64,000 nucleotides of DNA from Hypomesus transpacificus (GCF_021917145.1 NC_061062.1:248001-312000), one strand, 5' to 3'; positions 1 through 12,740 are shown, counted from the stretch's first letter. Program-made: numbers and translations. Notes: generated by a model from the sequence alone, not told the origin.

Positions 1-1004
1 AATTGAAAAACGAACACCATTTTATGTAAGAAGTTATGTTTTGAGAAAATATTACAAAGAAAGTAAATTCAAACGACCACCAAACCATGACCTTGTACTA
101 CAAGGTGCAAGGTCAGTCGATGCCCTTCAAGGATTTTCCATTAAACAGTGTGGATACCCATTACAGCACTGTAGCTGTGATGTCTGCTGATGTCTGTTCA
201 ACGTCATTAAGTCACCACTGGCAGGTGGCTTGATTTAGCCTCTTACTCTTCAGAGGGGAGGAAACTGGACTGTTCTCCATTGAAACGTTCTCTTTGCCTA
301 CAACATACATTTTTTATAGTAATAATACATTTGATTTGTAAAGCTACAGTACTCAACCTGTAGCCTATAATGTACATTGTGTCAGATGTGCATCATGTTT
401 AAGTGATGATAAAATAGATGTATTAATCAGCTCATCCTGGGACATTGAACCTTTCAGAATGACTGACGGGCAGCAGGCTCTGTGTAGACCATTCAATTCA
501 AAGTTGGCTTACAAATTGTATAATTAAACATTGACAAGCACCATTTTTTTATATTTAGTTTAGTTGTTTAGTTATTTTATTTAGTTGTTTGTCCAGATAA
601 TCTTCTTATTTCTAGGATTGAGTTCTCATCCATAATGGATCATTAGAGAAGGTTATTAGAGAGGGTTGAACACATTACAGAACCTGCGTTTTTTGGTTTT
701 ACTGTTAGAAAGTACGATTGGTGCTAACATACTGGCACATCACATCACATAACGTCAAGAAGATACTTAAGATAAGATAAGAGAACACATTTTTTATGTA
801 CTTCTCATGCATGTTACTATTACTATTTAGTAAGTTATCTTACATTCCTAATTTTTGGTGAATTGTGTTTAAACATGTCAGTCAAGAACGTTTGAAGAAT
901 GTGTCAGAGAGTCAGTTAATCGTCTCATGTCACAACACCCAGACTGACTCACTGTTTTCCTGGTCGGAGTGGAGGGCTTCTTTCCTTCCCAGCAGTCATT
1001 GCTG
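1..1004. other. AT-rich intergenic DNA, no gene seen
   Basis: No reading frame with coding character and no recognisable RNA gene on either strand. The stretch is AT-rich with scattered short direct repeats such as TTTAGTTGTTTAG near 555-590. The small frames at its right edge run into the simple repeat that follows. Confidence 0.6.
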
Positions 1005-1070
1005 GCAGCGCTGGTGGCGGGGGCAGCGCTGGTGGCGGGGGCAACGCTGGTGGCGGGGGCAACGCTGGGC
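1005..1070. repeat. 18-bp GC-rich tandem repeat, about 3.5 copies
   Basis: The unit GCTGGTGGCGGGGGCARC is repeated head to tail. Its length is a multiple of three, so every frame is open across it, which explains the short open frames here. It is not evidence of a protein. Confidence 0.8.
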
Positions 1071-1228
1071 AGCGGGCTGCCTTTATCCTTCCTCCCATCG
1101 CTGAAAGAGCAAAAAAGGAAATTAAACCTAATTGCACACTGCTACATGTGACTGCTTTGGAGGCAGTATGATCATCCTTCCTGTGCTCTGTACCTTTTCA
1201 GTCTCTATCACAGTGTTCCTCACATCAC

Positions 1229-1302
1229 TGCCACTTCTTCTGCTCTCTCCTCTCTCCACTCTCTCTTTCTCTCTCTCTCTCCCCCTCTCTCTCCTCTCTC
1301 CA

Positions 1303-1358
<56 letters not shown>

Positions 1359-1372
1359 CTCTCTCTCTCTCT
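1229..1372. repeat. (CT)n / (GA)n microsatellite
   Basis: A pyrimidine-only tract of TC/CT dinucleotides with CCCTCTC and CCACTC interruptions, uninterrupted CT from about 1314 to 1354. Polypyrimidine/polypurine mirror tracts like this can form triplexes in vitro. Confidence 0.9.
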
Positions 1373-2061
1373 GTATTTTTTAAATCTTCGTCACACAACG
1401 TGCCTCCCTCTCCTTTTCATTCCATCCCACTCCATCTCGATGTGCTTATTTTCCTTGCAGTAATACCCTCTCCTTTGATTTGATGCATCCACATGTGTGA
1501 AGCGTGTGGTGTGTGGGTTGTTCAAAGGGAAAACAGCTGCATGTAAGCTCACATACTGAAGACCCATGCACAACAACCGATGTGGGAGATAACATATAGC
1601 TGAGTGCCAGTCAATATATAAATGGCTAAATCCATTTAACAGTGGAGCTTGATATGTGCACAGGATCCTAACTAAGTTGTATGGTTGGCTGATTTGAGGA
1701 CTGCAGTGCAGTGCATAGTATTGTTGTGTATCCCTTGAGCATGAGAGAGGTGGAAGGTGTCTGTGTTTACACTGCTCGCCCTTGAATCTTCTTATTGTGT
1801 CACTGGTCACTTCCTTTTCCTGCTTAGGGGGAAATGGTATCTCTGGATCATTTGCTTCCCTCTGCGTTTGATGATGTTTTCTCCTTTCTATTCTGTCCAA
1901 CCCCCCTGCAGTCTCTCATATAAAAGAATTACAGCAGAGCAGTAGTTGCCAGGCGACCACCAGAGACTTGCTATAGTGGGACACCCACACCTGAAAGCTG
2001 ATTGGCTGTGGGGTGAAACCAGGCTCTGATGTCAGGGTGGCACCACAGGAAAACCCGATCA
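1373..2061. other. Intergenic DNA; 169-codon minus-strand frame judged non-coding
   Basis: A minus-strand open frame covers 1900-1391, but its translation has no domain, no hydrophobic or repeated pattern, and no splice-consistent continuation. It is treated as a chance frame. Confidence 0.5.
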
Positions 2062-2525
2062 CACATTCAGCATGGCAGAAACACAACACAGGTTGAAGAA
2101 CTGTCACATTCAGCATGGCAGAAACACAACACAGGTTGAAGAACTGTCACATTCAGCATGGCAGAAACACAACACAGGTTGAAGAACTGTCACATTCAGC
2201 ATGGCAGGAACACAACACAGGTTGAAGAACTGTCACATTCAGCATGGCAGAAACACAACACAAGTTGAAGAACTGTAACATTCAGCATGGCAGAAACACA
2301 ACACAAGTTGAAGAACTGTAACATTCAGCATGGTAGAAACACAACACAGGTTGAAGAACTGTCACATTCAGCATGGCAGAAACACAACACAGGTTGAAGA
2401 ACTGTCACATTCAGCATGGTAGGAACACAACACAGGTTGAAGAACTGTCACATTCAGCATGGCAGAAACACAACACAGGTTGAAGAACTGTCACATTCAG
2501 CATGGCAGAAACACAACACAGGTTG
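2062..2525. repeat. 43-bp minisatellite, about 10.8 copies
   Basis: The unit starts CACATTCAGCATGGCAGAAA and ends GGTTGAAGAACTGT, repeating every 43 bp with sparse point differences (for example GGCAGAAAC to GGTAGGAAC). Copies are more than 90 % identical by eye, which implies recent expansion or homogenisation. The unit contains no in-frame coding pattern. Confidence 0.93.
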
Positions 2526-3531
2526 CCATCGCTAGTCACCGGTGTCTGGAGAGACATGTGAAGAAAGAAAATTCAATAAACAGGTTTAGTGATGGAATCA
2601 TTTCTTAATATCGCATCTAACTACGACACACACACACATCCATTCTTACACCTCGAGTTGAGGGCATCCAGAAGTCTTCCATACTGAGAGCATTAGAGAG
2701 GTAATTTGCTGTGGGGTGTGACTGCTACAAGGAACAGGAACAGAGAGCTTCTATTGATTAACTTATGTAAGATTTGCAGTCTATGGTTTATTGTCTGGTA
2801 GGGTTTCTATTTGACTTGTATTTTATATCCTTGAGAACAGCAGGGCTGTGAATCTTCATGCATTTCAGAAATATTATATATTCCATATTAATATTATAGA
2901 GGCTAATTATTGAAGAGCAAATCTATGTAATATGTTACAGATGAGTAGTTATAGTTTCCCCAGACAGCAGATGTATATAGATATATCTATCTATATATAT
3001 TTCCAGATACATCAGTGCTACCCTTTATTGTGATTGACATGGTTTTAGCTAAACCTCACATCTGTTATGTGTGTGTAATCATCATAACTTAGTGCACAGG
3101 GTATAATGAAGAGAGAGAGTTTAGATTTGACTTATACCCAGTTTAGTGGATTAAGTCTTCAAACAAGTCTTTAATGTGTTCTATTACCCCATTATAATAC
3201 AGTATAACAAACACTCCTTATTCGGATAATCTCTGAGATGTGACAGTTCACCCGGTTCAACCTAGCTGAAGATTGTAGATCCCCTAGCACCCTGTTCACC
3301 ATTGTTATCACTAGAGGGCAGTAGAGAATAGGAGTCTCTGAGTCACCACAGTTCCTGTTCCTTCTGACATGTTTAAGAAGAGGAAGTGAGAGGCATACAT
3401 GACAGTTTGGAATGGGAAGTTTATCTGACAAGAACACAATAATGTGTTATCTGAGACAATACTGTTGGAACACAAGCGAGCCTGCGATCCAACAGGACTG
3501 TCTCCAGGACCTGTCTGTCCTGCATACACAC
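2526..3531. other. Intergenic DNA, no gene seen
   Basis: AT-rich unique-looking sequence. It includes a TATATAGATATATCTATC-like self-complementary stretch near 2975-3000. No coding exon with splice sites or RNA gene was recognised. Confidence 0.55.
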
Positions 3532-3885
3532 AATAAGACAGGACCTGTCTGTCCTGCATACACACAATAAGACAGGACCTGTCTGTCCTGCATACACACA
3601 ATAAGTCTTCAAGTCTTCAAGTCTTCAAGTCTTTTATTTGTCAGGTGCACAGAGCAACACAAGGTTAGACTGGGCACTGAAATTCTTAAGACAAGACAAC
3701 GCAAGCACTTGGCATAACATAACATATAAGTACACAGAACAAATTTACATCTATGCTGAGCTTAGATAAGTGAACTTCCTAAATATACAGATAGCAATAA
3801 ATAAACGACTATACTAACCCTAACACTAAAACTTCCTAAATTACAGATAACAATAAATAGTACGCTATACTAACCCTAATACACA

Positions 3886-3921
<36 letters not shown>

Positions 3922-4177
3922 TTACAACCCTATAAACTAATCTAACCTAAATGGAGTACAGTGCAGTAGTGCAAATTTACAGATCAGTGACTTTGTCAAT
4001 GACCAAACAGGAGCCTGGTGGCGAGGTACAGTAGTGCAATGTTACTGTGTGTGTAAGACAGGACCTGTCTGTCCTGCATACACACAATAAGACAGGACCT
4101 GTCTGTCCTGAATACACACAATAAGACAGGACCTGTCTGTCCTGCATACACACAAGACAGGACCTGTCTGTCCTGCA
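3532..4177. repeat. 34-bp minisatellite split by a mobile-element insertion
   Basis: Copies of the unit containing GACAGGACCTGTCTGTCCTG, followed by CATACACACAATAA, lie at about 3535-3602 and resume in register at 4057-4177. Between them is a roughly 450-bp block (3603-4056) that starts with GTCTTCAA tandem repeats, resembles dispersed fish retroelement tails (TTTATTTGTCAGGTGCACAG), and carries a poly(A) run at 3889-3917. Each unit contains the palindromic core ACAGGACCTGT. Confidence 0.8.
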
Positions 4178-5383
4178 GAAACAGAGCTGCTAAGGATGAT
4201 TTGTAATTCAGTATTGTTATGAATTTGTCATTCTCTCAAACTATTGTTTTTTAAACGAATGACACAAACTTGGTCATTTCAATTTGTTCTCTTCTTTATC
4301 ATAATATATACCACATTACCACTGCATTATACTTTACTATTGGTTCACGGTAGTGTGTACTGTATCACTCCTAATTACAGTCCTTTGTGCTTGTGATTAG
4401 CCCAGGCCCCCTGGTGCTGAGAGAGTTAAGCTGCAGGCAGTTGGGCTGCACCCACTGCGGAGATGATTTAAATAACGCTGGTGTTTGGCGCGCAGCTCTG
4501 GGAGGCCGCTCTTTCTGCTGGGTAAACTCCTCCCCTACGCAACCTGGTGAGGCGGGAAATGCTGGTGAGAGAGAGACATAAAGAGAGAGAAGGAGAGAGA
4601 GGGGGAGAATGGGAGGGGAGAGAGAGAGAGGGGGGGGGGAGAGACAGAGAGAGACAGATAGAAGACTGCAGAGGGTGTGAACCAAAAAACGTATTTACCT
4701 CTCTATACCTGATACCATCAGGTTAGCCTGGCAACGTGCCACACATTACCCAGAAAGAAGGAGAAAGACAGAGAGAAAGAGAGGGAAAAAGAACGACAGA
4801 ACCAATCCACACACCCTCCCTGTTGAGGTGTGAGACAGATAAAGCTCTGTCAGTGTTGGACCAGTGGTTGAGAACAATGCTGACAAGAGGGGAGTGGGGC
4901 ACAAGCATGGAGGTAGAACAAAGAGGGAAACACAGACACACACACAAGCAGACACACACACAAGCAGACACCCACACACACACATACACACACAGATTCA
5001 CTTACAGCCCTAAGGGGAAATGACGGCAAAGAAAGCGACTGTTGTTACTTTTATGATTCCTGCAAAGTAACTACACAGGCTGGTGTAGTCTCCAAGTCAC
5101 TTTGTTCTTGACTGGATTAGCCTTGGGCATGACAATTACACCCCTCCCCTCTCCCTTCATCCCTGCCCCCGACACACACACACACATGCAGAGTCTTTAT
5201 TCCTCCCCAATCAGGCCTCATTGCAACGTTGAGTATGCCCAGCCAGAGAGGAGAGATGAATATGTAGGTCATTATCTGTAAACACACCATAGTTCAGAGA
5301 TACACACCACAGTGAAGAGGTGAATGAACACACAAAAGCACACACACCATAAGTCCCAAACAACACTTTTCTAGAGTCAGATG
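4178..5383. other. Intergenic DNA with GAGA and CA microsatellites
   Basis: Contains GAGAGA-rich DNA (4567-4665), purine-rich DNA around 4757-4795, and ACAC runs (4930-4990, 5172-5186). A short GC-richer patch at 4390-4560 has open frames but no recognised domain or splice structure. Confidence 0.5.
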
Positions 5384-5584
5384 GGGAGTCAGATGGCTGA
5401 GCGGTTAGGGAATCGGGCGAGTAATCAGAAGGTCGCTGTTCGATTCCCGGCTGTGCAAAATGACGTTGTGTCCTTGGGAAAGGCACTTCACCCTACTTAC
5501 CTCGGGGGGAATGTCCCTGTACTTACTGTAAGTCGCTCTGGATAAGAGTGTCTGCTAAATGACTAAATGTAAATGTAAATGTAG
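5384..5584 (+). mobile_element. tRNA-derived SINE, full-length copy
   Basis: The 5' part has a pol III A box (TGGCTGAGCGG) and a B box (GGTCGCTGTTCGATTCCCGG region), as in a Leu/Ser-type tRNA head. A body follows (AATGACGTTGTGTCCTTGGG) and a tail (GTAAGTCGCTCTGGATAAGA) ending in repeated TAAATG. A second copy on the minus strand at 62221-62389 confirms a dispersed family. It is not a functional tRNA gene because it cannot fold as a cloverleaf beyond the head. Confidence 0.9.
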
Positions 5585-6326
5585 AGTGACTAACTTTGCT
5601 GAGCTTCTTGTCTGTGTACCACAACTGGCCTCACAGCAGAGACCAGAAAGGCAGGGCCTGACACTTCCTGTCTGAGAGGGGCCTTCAACAAAAACAGGAA
5701 GTGAGAGCTGCCTGTGCGTTCCCAGACATTTCAACACTGCAGCTCTCCGACACATACACACACATACAGGGAAAGGGAGGACACAGATTCTTAGATAACT
5801 AGCAGTGTGTCAAGCTCCACTGGAGACAGGGGGAGGTGAGAGGAGTCAGTGTGGATCCCAGTCACAAATACCCTGCAGGGTTGGACAATCTGAGAACAGA
5901 TCCATTGACTTCTTTGAATCCAGACCATGTATGCCCCCCCTCCCTTTCTTTCTCTCTTCCCTTCTCTCTTTCTCTCTGTTTCTTTCTCTCTATACGTATC
6001 TGTCTGTCTCTCTCTATATCTCTCCATCTGTGATAGTCAGCGTGGTGTGATGTAGTTGTGAGGTGTTTGTGCGGGGGCTGAAGGGCCTGGTTAGCCAGGA
6101 CCTGGCTGAGAGGCTTCATGAAGAGACAAAGAGCAGGGGGCAATCGATCCTGCTGAGGAAGGAGGGGTCTGGTGGATGCTGACAACCATGGGTTCTGGAG
6201 GGGGTCAAAGGAGAGGGAGGTGGGGCCAAGTCCTCACTGAGTGGCTGGGGGGAGAAAGGGGGAAGGGGAGGGTCTTCAATAGGATGGAATTCAAAAGATG
6301 CAGCAAGTGTCCTGGCAGCCCTGAGG
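5585..6326. other. Intergenic DNA, no gene seen
   Basis: Mixed unique sequence with a CT-rich microsatellite (5938-6025). Short open frames on both strands are low-complexity shadows. Confidence 0.5.
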
Positions 6327-6552
6327 CAGGGGGGTTTGGGGGTTGGGGGGCTGGGGGTTGGGGGCTGGGGGGTTGGGGGGTGGGGGGTTGGGGGGTTTGG
6401 GGGTTGGGGGGTTGGGGGGCTGGGGGGTTGGGGGGTTGGGGGCTGGGGGGTTGGGGGGCTGGGGGGCTGGGGGGTTGGGGGGTGGGGGGCTGTGGGGCTG
6501 GGGGGTTGGGGGTTGGGGGGTTTGGGGGCTGGGGGGTTGGGGGGTTGGGAGG
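6327..6552 (+). repeat. G-run tandem array with G-quadruplex potential
   Basis: A degenerate repeat of GGGG-GTT/GCT units: dozens of runs of five or six G separated by one to three bases. This exceeds the G3+N1-7 quadruplex rule many times over. Open frames across it translate to Gly/Trp/Leu or Pro repeats on the two strands and are not genes. Confidence 0.9.
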
Positions 6553-7604
6553 AACAAAGGAACATCTGCCTCTGACAGAGTGCTGGTCTTCCTGCCATCC
6601 GAATCAGGCCTTGGAGCTAGCTGCAGGTCCATACACAACCGTAACATAAACTTCATATAACAAAGAAAAACATTCTACATTTGAAACAAATAAAAGTCTC
6701 CAGAAAACTTTTATTGAGACAGAATGAAACAAAAGGAAATAAAGCCACAGTGGTTAATTTTAGCATTCACACATGTACAAGACTGCTCGCACACTCACAC
6801 ACACAAACTCTTTGACACATTCTGTGTGTGTGTGTTGTGTTGCCACGGTGAGGGTAGTAGAGAAGCTATTGGGCTGAGGGCCCCTCTCCTGTAACCCTGC
6901 TCACCATCTAGCAGCTCCAGAGTTACATCACCAGGTTGGGCCCGTTACATTAGGCACACAAGGCCCCTGCACCCTGGTCTGTTGTCCCTGCATGCTGCCA
7001 CAACACTGACCCTTTAGCCACTCTCAGCATATAGGCCCTTTTCCATCCAATAACATAACTTTTCTGGTGCCCTACAATCCCTTGGCTTTAATCTGATGTT
7101 GGAGTTGTCTGTTGTGGATCAGGTGATTCTGGAGGCAGTGAGACTGGCCCAGAACAGAGTTGAGGTTGAGGCTGGTCCAGGTGAGGCTTGCATGGTTCTG
7201 ACAGGACCAAGGAGCTGGGTTTGGCTGCCTGTGTCTGCAGACCTCTTGACTGGTCTGTTGTGCTCAGCGCTCCAGTGTGTCTGGACCCAGATGGCCCTGG
7301 TGTTCAGACTAATGGGATCAGGATTATCTCCAGATTAGACAGACAAACTGAGAGGCCGGCTCCCCCCAAACCATGACAGTGAGAGACGCCGGCTGGACTC
7401 TGACCCTTCATGCTACTGCTAACTACGACTCAGACTCGGAACAGAATGGCTGTTATGCCAAAATAACATTTTTGAAGATGAGATGAGAAGGCAGGATTCC
7501 TCGCCGGGCATGAAGATGTGTTTGGGTTGGGTTCAGATAAACAAGCTTTATTTTGTTTAAAGACAGAACAATGTATTAGAAAGCAAAACATCACCCTGTC
7601 TCCA
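6553..7604. other. Intergenic DNA, no gene seen
   Basis: No splice-consistent exon or RNA gene recognised. A short TGTGTG tract lies at about 6823-6840. Confidence 0.5.
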
Positions 7605-8090
7605 GCCAGAGGCAGACAGAGAGGCAGACATGAGACGCAGGCAGAGAGGAAGACAGGAGAGGCAGACAGAGAGGCAGACAGGAGAGGCAGACAGAGAGGC
7701 AGACAGAGAGGCAGACAGAGAGGCAGACAGAGGCAGACAGGAGAGGTGAAGACAGAGAGGCAGACAGAGAGGCAGACAGGAGAGGAAGACAGGAGAGGTG
7801 AAGACAGAGAGGCAGACAGAGAGGAAGACAGGAGAGGTGAAGACAGAGAGGCAGACAGAGAGGAAGACAGGAGAGCTGAAAACAGAGAGGCAGACAAAGA
7901 GGAAGACAGGAGAGGTGCAGACAGAGAAGCAGACAGAGAGTCAGACAGAGCGGCAGACAGAGAGGCCGACAGAGAGGCAGACCAAGAGGCAGACCAAGAG
8001 GCAGACAGAGAGGCAGACAGAGAGGCAGACAGACAGGCAGACAGAGAGGCAGACAGGAGAGGCAGACAGGAGAGGTGAAGACAGAGAGGT
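7605..8090 (+). repeat. AGGCAGACAG(AG) minisatellite
   Basis: Degenerate tandem units AGGCAGACAGAG, interspersed with GGAGAGGTGAAGACAGAG variants, form longer higher-order repeats (for example at 7741-7860). Long open frames on both strands are products of the repeat. Confidence 0.9.
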
Positions 8091-8174
8091 GAACATACAG
8101 ACTGTTCCACATTAATCATCCCTGTTACATCATGCCGGCCTTAGGACAAGGCAGTGAGAGTGGGATGGACAGCC

Positions 8175-8321
8175 ACTGATAGAGAGAGACAGAGAGAGAG
8201 AGAGGGACAGACAGAGAGAAAGAGGGACAGAGAGAGAGAGAGGGACAGAGAGAGAGAGAGAGACAGAGAGAGAGAAAGAGGGACAGAGAGAGAGAAAGAG
8301 GGACAGAGAGAGAGAAAGAGG

Positions 8322-8365
<44 letters not shown>

Positions 8366-8537
8366 CAGAGAGAGAGTCAGAGAGAGAGAGGGACAGACAG
8401 AGAGAGAGAGGGACAGACAGAGAGAGAGAGGGACAGAGAGAGAGTCAGAGAGAAAGAGGGACAGAGAGAGAGTCAGAGAGAGAGAGGGACAGAGAGAGAG
8501 AAAGAGGGACAGAGAGAGAGTCAGAGAGAGAGAGGGG
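8175..8537 (+). repeat. GAGAGAGGGACAGA purine-only array
   Basis: Almost pure purine DNA of GAGAGA with GGGACAGA and GTCAGAGA interruptions at 12-30 bp spacing. It forms one compound block with the preceding array. Confidence 0.9.
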
Positions 8538-10227
8538 GGGGAATTGGGTTAGGGTTAGCGAATGAGCCAGATAATCCCCTGAGGAATACCACAGCTGACC
8601 GGGGAATGAAGGAATACACACTACAGAGTAAGAAGCCAAAATGGGGAGAGTGGAAAAGTGTGTGTGAGTGTGTACGTGTGTGTGTGTGCCACTACAGCCC
8701 CATGACCTCATTAGGATCAGATGGACACTGGCTGCCATGGCTGAACTCCAGTGACTCAGTCAGGATGGAATGTGGGTCAGTGGGTACAGATAGGGAACTG
8801 TGATCAGGAAAAGTTTTCACAAGAGTGTGTGTGCCCATGCACGCTGTTACAGTAATCTCAGTCATTCCAAAACAGTCGAAGCCGAACGGGGAGGTGCTGT
8901 AGAACTCTGAGTACTGAGGATCCTACTTCTCCTTCACATCCTGTCACCATCCATGTCTGAGACTTGACAACACTATGTTCTGTGCTCTCCTGGGCCAGTC
9001 ATGGAGCAATTCCTCCTCCGCCTTGAATTAGTCCATTTGAATGAGCCACCTCATTGGTAGGAAACCTTCTCTGGGAGATGAAGCCCAAAGCAGTCCGTCT
9101 CCATGTGGAGTACAGAGGCTCCTCACTCTGCTGACCTCAAGCTGAACCAGGAACAGACCTGAGCTACAGACCACTGCTTTATGTTTAATGGTTAGTTTCC
9201 TTTCCCAGATCCCAATGTAAACACACAGTGTATACTGCACATCTAGCCAGCCTAACACACACTCCCTTGAACATAGGGGAGAGCAGTGAGTCACACACAC
9301 ACACACACACACACTGCTTAATGTGCTAGAAGTGCAGAGGTATGAGATTTTGACAGCAAGGGATGATTGTTTGTTGCGAAACTTTCTTCTCACTGTATTT
9401 CTCAATACACTGACTCTGGTCAAAGTGATCTGTCTGCATGCTCATACTCCTGGGGTGTTATGCAGGTTTGCTTGTTGAATAGTTTTAATGGTGATTGACC
9501 TGTTCATCCTTTCCTTTTGTAAGTACACTCTGGGTTAGGAAATGGGCAGACTATGACAGAGACAGAACAGGGCCGGCAAAGAAAATGAGGGATAAACTGA
9601 AAGGATAAATGGACAAGGGCTGTTCACGCAAACACACACGTTTAAAACAAACAATCCCGTTTTACACAGTACAGAGCGCAGCGTAGAGACTGGTCTGAAG
9701 CTCACCTGCACACACACACACATTACACACACAATTGCACACACTAATCTGGAAGTTGTGAGAGTCAGCATAACTTTATTGACCCACAAAGGAGATATCT
9801 GATCCCACCACTTCCTCTGCTACCGGCTGAATATCCCTTTAGGCACAATTAACCACAATTATCTAATTAAGCACCATTCAAAATTCAGTCAAGCACTTAG
9901 GCCACCCACATTAGGCTCCTCAGCTCATGCATCTCTATCGTTTCTCAGCAGCATGAATGAGCTTGGTCAGTTTGGTAAGGAGACTCTACCCCTTGTCTTC
10001 ACCGACACTTGTGTGTGTATTAGTGTATGTGTGTGTATTAGTGTATGTGTGTGTATAAGTGTATGTGGTGCATCTGTCCTTGCCTAACTGTGTGTATACG
10101 GGCATGTGTTCATCTGGACCAGACAATGATAAAACTGGACACAGAGTTGTCCAGAGGGAGAGAGGGGAGGTCAAATCAATCACACACATAAATACACCAG
10201 CACACAGCTGAGTCATCGATTCTCCAC
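8538..10227. other. Intergenic DNA with small CA tracts
   Basis: Unique-looking sequence with an AC tract at 9295-9313 and imperfect GTGTGTATTAGTGTAT repeats at 10012-10065. I found no exon with a recognisable product. Confidence 0.5.
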
Positions 10228-11468
10228 AGCCACACCCTGATCACACACACACACACCCTGATCACACACACACCCTGATCACACACACACACACCCTGAT
10301 CACACACACACACACCCTGATCACACACACACACACCCTGATCACACACACACCCTGATCACACACACACCCTTGATCACACACACACACACACACCCTG
10401 ATCACACACACACCCTGATCACACACACACACACACCCTGATCACACACACACCCTGATCACACACACACACACCCTGATCACACACACACACACCCTGA
10501 TCACACACACACCCTGATCACACACACACACACACACACCCTGATCACACACACACACACCCTGATCACACATACACCCTGATCACAAACACACACACCC
10601 TGATCCCACACACACCCTGATCACACACACACACCCTGATCACACACACACCCTGATCACACACACACACCCTGATCACACACATACACCCTGATCACAC
10701 ACACACCCTGATCCCACACACACCCTGATCACACACATACACCCTGATCACACACACACACCCTGATCACACACACACACACCCTGATCACACACACACC
10801 CTGATCACACACACACACACACACACCCTGATCACACACACACACACCCTGATCACACATACACCCTGATCACAAACACACACACCCTGATCCCACACAC
10901 ACCCTGATCACACACACACACCCTGATCACACACACACCCTGATCACACACACACACCCTGATCACACACATACACCCTGATCACACACACACCCTGATC
11001 CCACACACACCCTGATCACACACATACACCCTGATCACACACACACACCCTGATCACACACACACCCTGATCACACACATACACCCTGATCACACACACA
11101 CCCTGATCCCACACACACCCTGATCACACACACACACACTGATCACACACACACACACACACACACCCTGATCACAAACACACACACCCTGATCACACAC
11201 ACACACCCTGATCACACACACACCCTGATCACACACACACACTCTGATCACACACACACACACACACCCTGATCACAAACACACACACCCTGATCACACA
11301 CACACACCCTGATCACACACACACCCTGATCACACACACACACACACTCTGATCACACACACACACCCTGATCACACACACACCCTGATCACACACACAC
11401 ACACACCCTGATCACACACACACCCTGATCACACACACACACACACTCTGATCACACACACACACACA
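10228..11468 (+). repeat. CCTGATCACACAC minisatellite, about 1.24 kb
   Basis: Units consist of CCTGATCA followed by a variable number of CA dinucleotides (unit about 16-30 bp), more than 55 copies. Every unit carries the palindrome TGATCA. A higher-order repeat is visible: the distinctive variant CATACACCC-TGATCACAAACAC at about 10571 recurs about 287 bp later at about 10858. This indicates large-scale duplication inside the array. Confidence 0.95.
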
Positions 11469-12708
11469 CGAACATGTAGCCAGTCACACACCCATGAGCT
11501 GAACATGTAGCCAGTCACACATGAACTAAAGCTCTGGATCTGGGGACGGATAGAAGACTGGTTATTCTGGTTTGGCAAGTCTGACAGTTGATCTGACAGG
11601 AGACCAGAACTGAACACCTTACAGGACAATGAGATCTGCATACATCATAACTGTCTCAGTTCAAATGACTGTGGGGTTCGTCTGTGTACTGTGTTGTGTC
11701 CATTCTCCCAGTTGCATATACTCATCATAGCACACTAGTGCTTTACCATCTGTTGTAGCTTCCACAGACCCTGCCAATGCCTCTCCATAAACAAATATAT
11801 CAGCATGCTTTGCATATGGGTTCACTTGGGGACACACAATGTCACAACTATAGATTTGTAGTCTGCAACAACAGTAACAGTTCTAATGATAAACCAGTAT
11901 TCTGAAGACTGCAGATATTATAATAACAACAAGGAAATTTGAACACATTCATGACACATGATGGGAAATTATTGTCTTAGTTCTCTGTGAACTGGAAACA
12001 TCCAGCTCAGCATATTGAACCGATGTGATCTAGGAGTATCTTATCTTGGAGAGTTTTACTTCCTGGTACACAAACCCCCTGGCACACATCTCCACACAGG
12101 GTCCAGCTGATCCCTTTCTCAGCAGTTATCTGGCACTAACCCGTCACTTCCCACGTCAATATAATCTCCTGCCCTGTGCTGTCTGACTTGCAGGGTGAAT
12201 GTGAGAATGTCTTGGCAAAGTAAACATTGTAAAATGTTCAGGTGAAGGTATGTTTTTTCAAGGACTCTAGTTCGTGTTGAGAGTCATGTGGGTTAGGTGC
12301 AGTGTCCTTCCAGCTGCAGTGGCCTGATTGTGAAACTATGGTGAAAGAATTCCCAAAGAACAGAAGTAGATGAGGGGGGAGTGTGTTTGCATAGTGCAGG
12401 TAAAGCACCAACTGTCACAGCCTCACAAAGGAGAGGGGGATACGGTTGGAGACTTTACTGGTCTATCAGGCTGCGTCTCTGAGAGATGTGACAGACATGA
12501 TCCTCTATTAAACCAGTAGAACTACCTCATGGTTCAGGGCACAACTACCTCAGGGTTCGAAACACAGTACCTCAAGGTTCAAAACACAGTACATCAGGGT
12601 TCAGGGCAGAACTAACTCAGGGTTCATCTCTCAGCAGTGGCCACAGGGATAAACAAAAAAGCACCAGGACCTTCCCAAAACCAACCCAGCCGATGGGCCT
12701 TACGCTGG
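11469..12708. other. Intergenic DNA, no gene seen
   Basis: Unique-looking sequence with a short duplicated phrase (GAACATGTAGCCAGTCACAC, twice at about 11472-11520) and degenerate CTCAGGGTTC repeats at 12525-12625. No coding exon recognised. Confidence 0.5.
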
Positions 12709-12740
12709 CTAACCCTAACCCTAACCCTAACCCTAACCCT
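12709..12740. repeat. Interstitial telomere-type repeat (CCCTAA)n
   Basis: About five perfect units of the vertebrate telomere hexamer in C-strand orientation lie inside otherwise ordinary sequence. Confidence 0.85.

Noticed and set aside
1391-1900. 169-codon minus-strand frame
   Set aside because: No domain, no conserved motif and no matching splice partners; likely a chance frame.
4387-4581. Short open frame in a GC-richer patch
   Set aside because: No similarity recognised and no splice or promoter support.
5390-5460. tRNA-like head with A and B boxes
   Set aside because: Part of a SINE; the body and tail continue past the tRNA region, and a second copy exists at 62221-62389.
6116-6660. 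Gly/Trp-rich and Pro-rich frames of up to 160 codons
   Set aside because: Translation products of the G-run array on the two strands.
7518-8552. Long plus- and minus-strand open frames rich in Arg/Glu/Asp or Leu/Ser/Pro
   Set aside because: They lie wholly in AGGCAGAC and GAGAGGGACAGA arrays, whose periods leave frames open. No start context, splice sites or domain.
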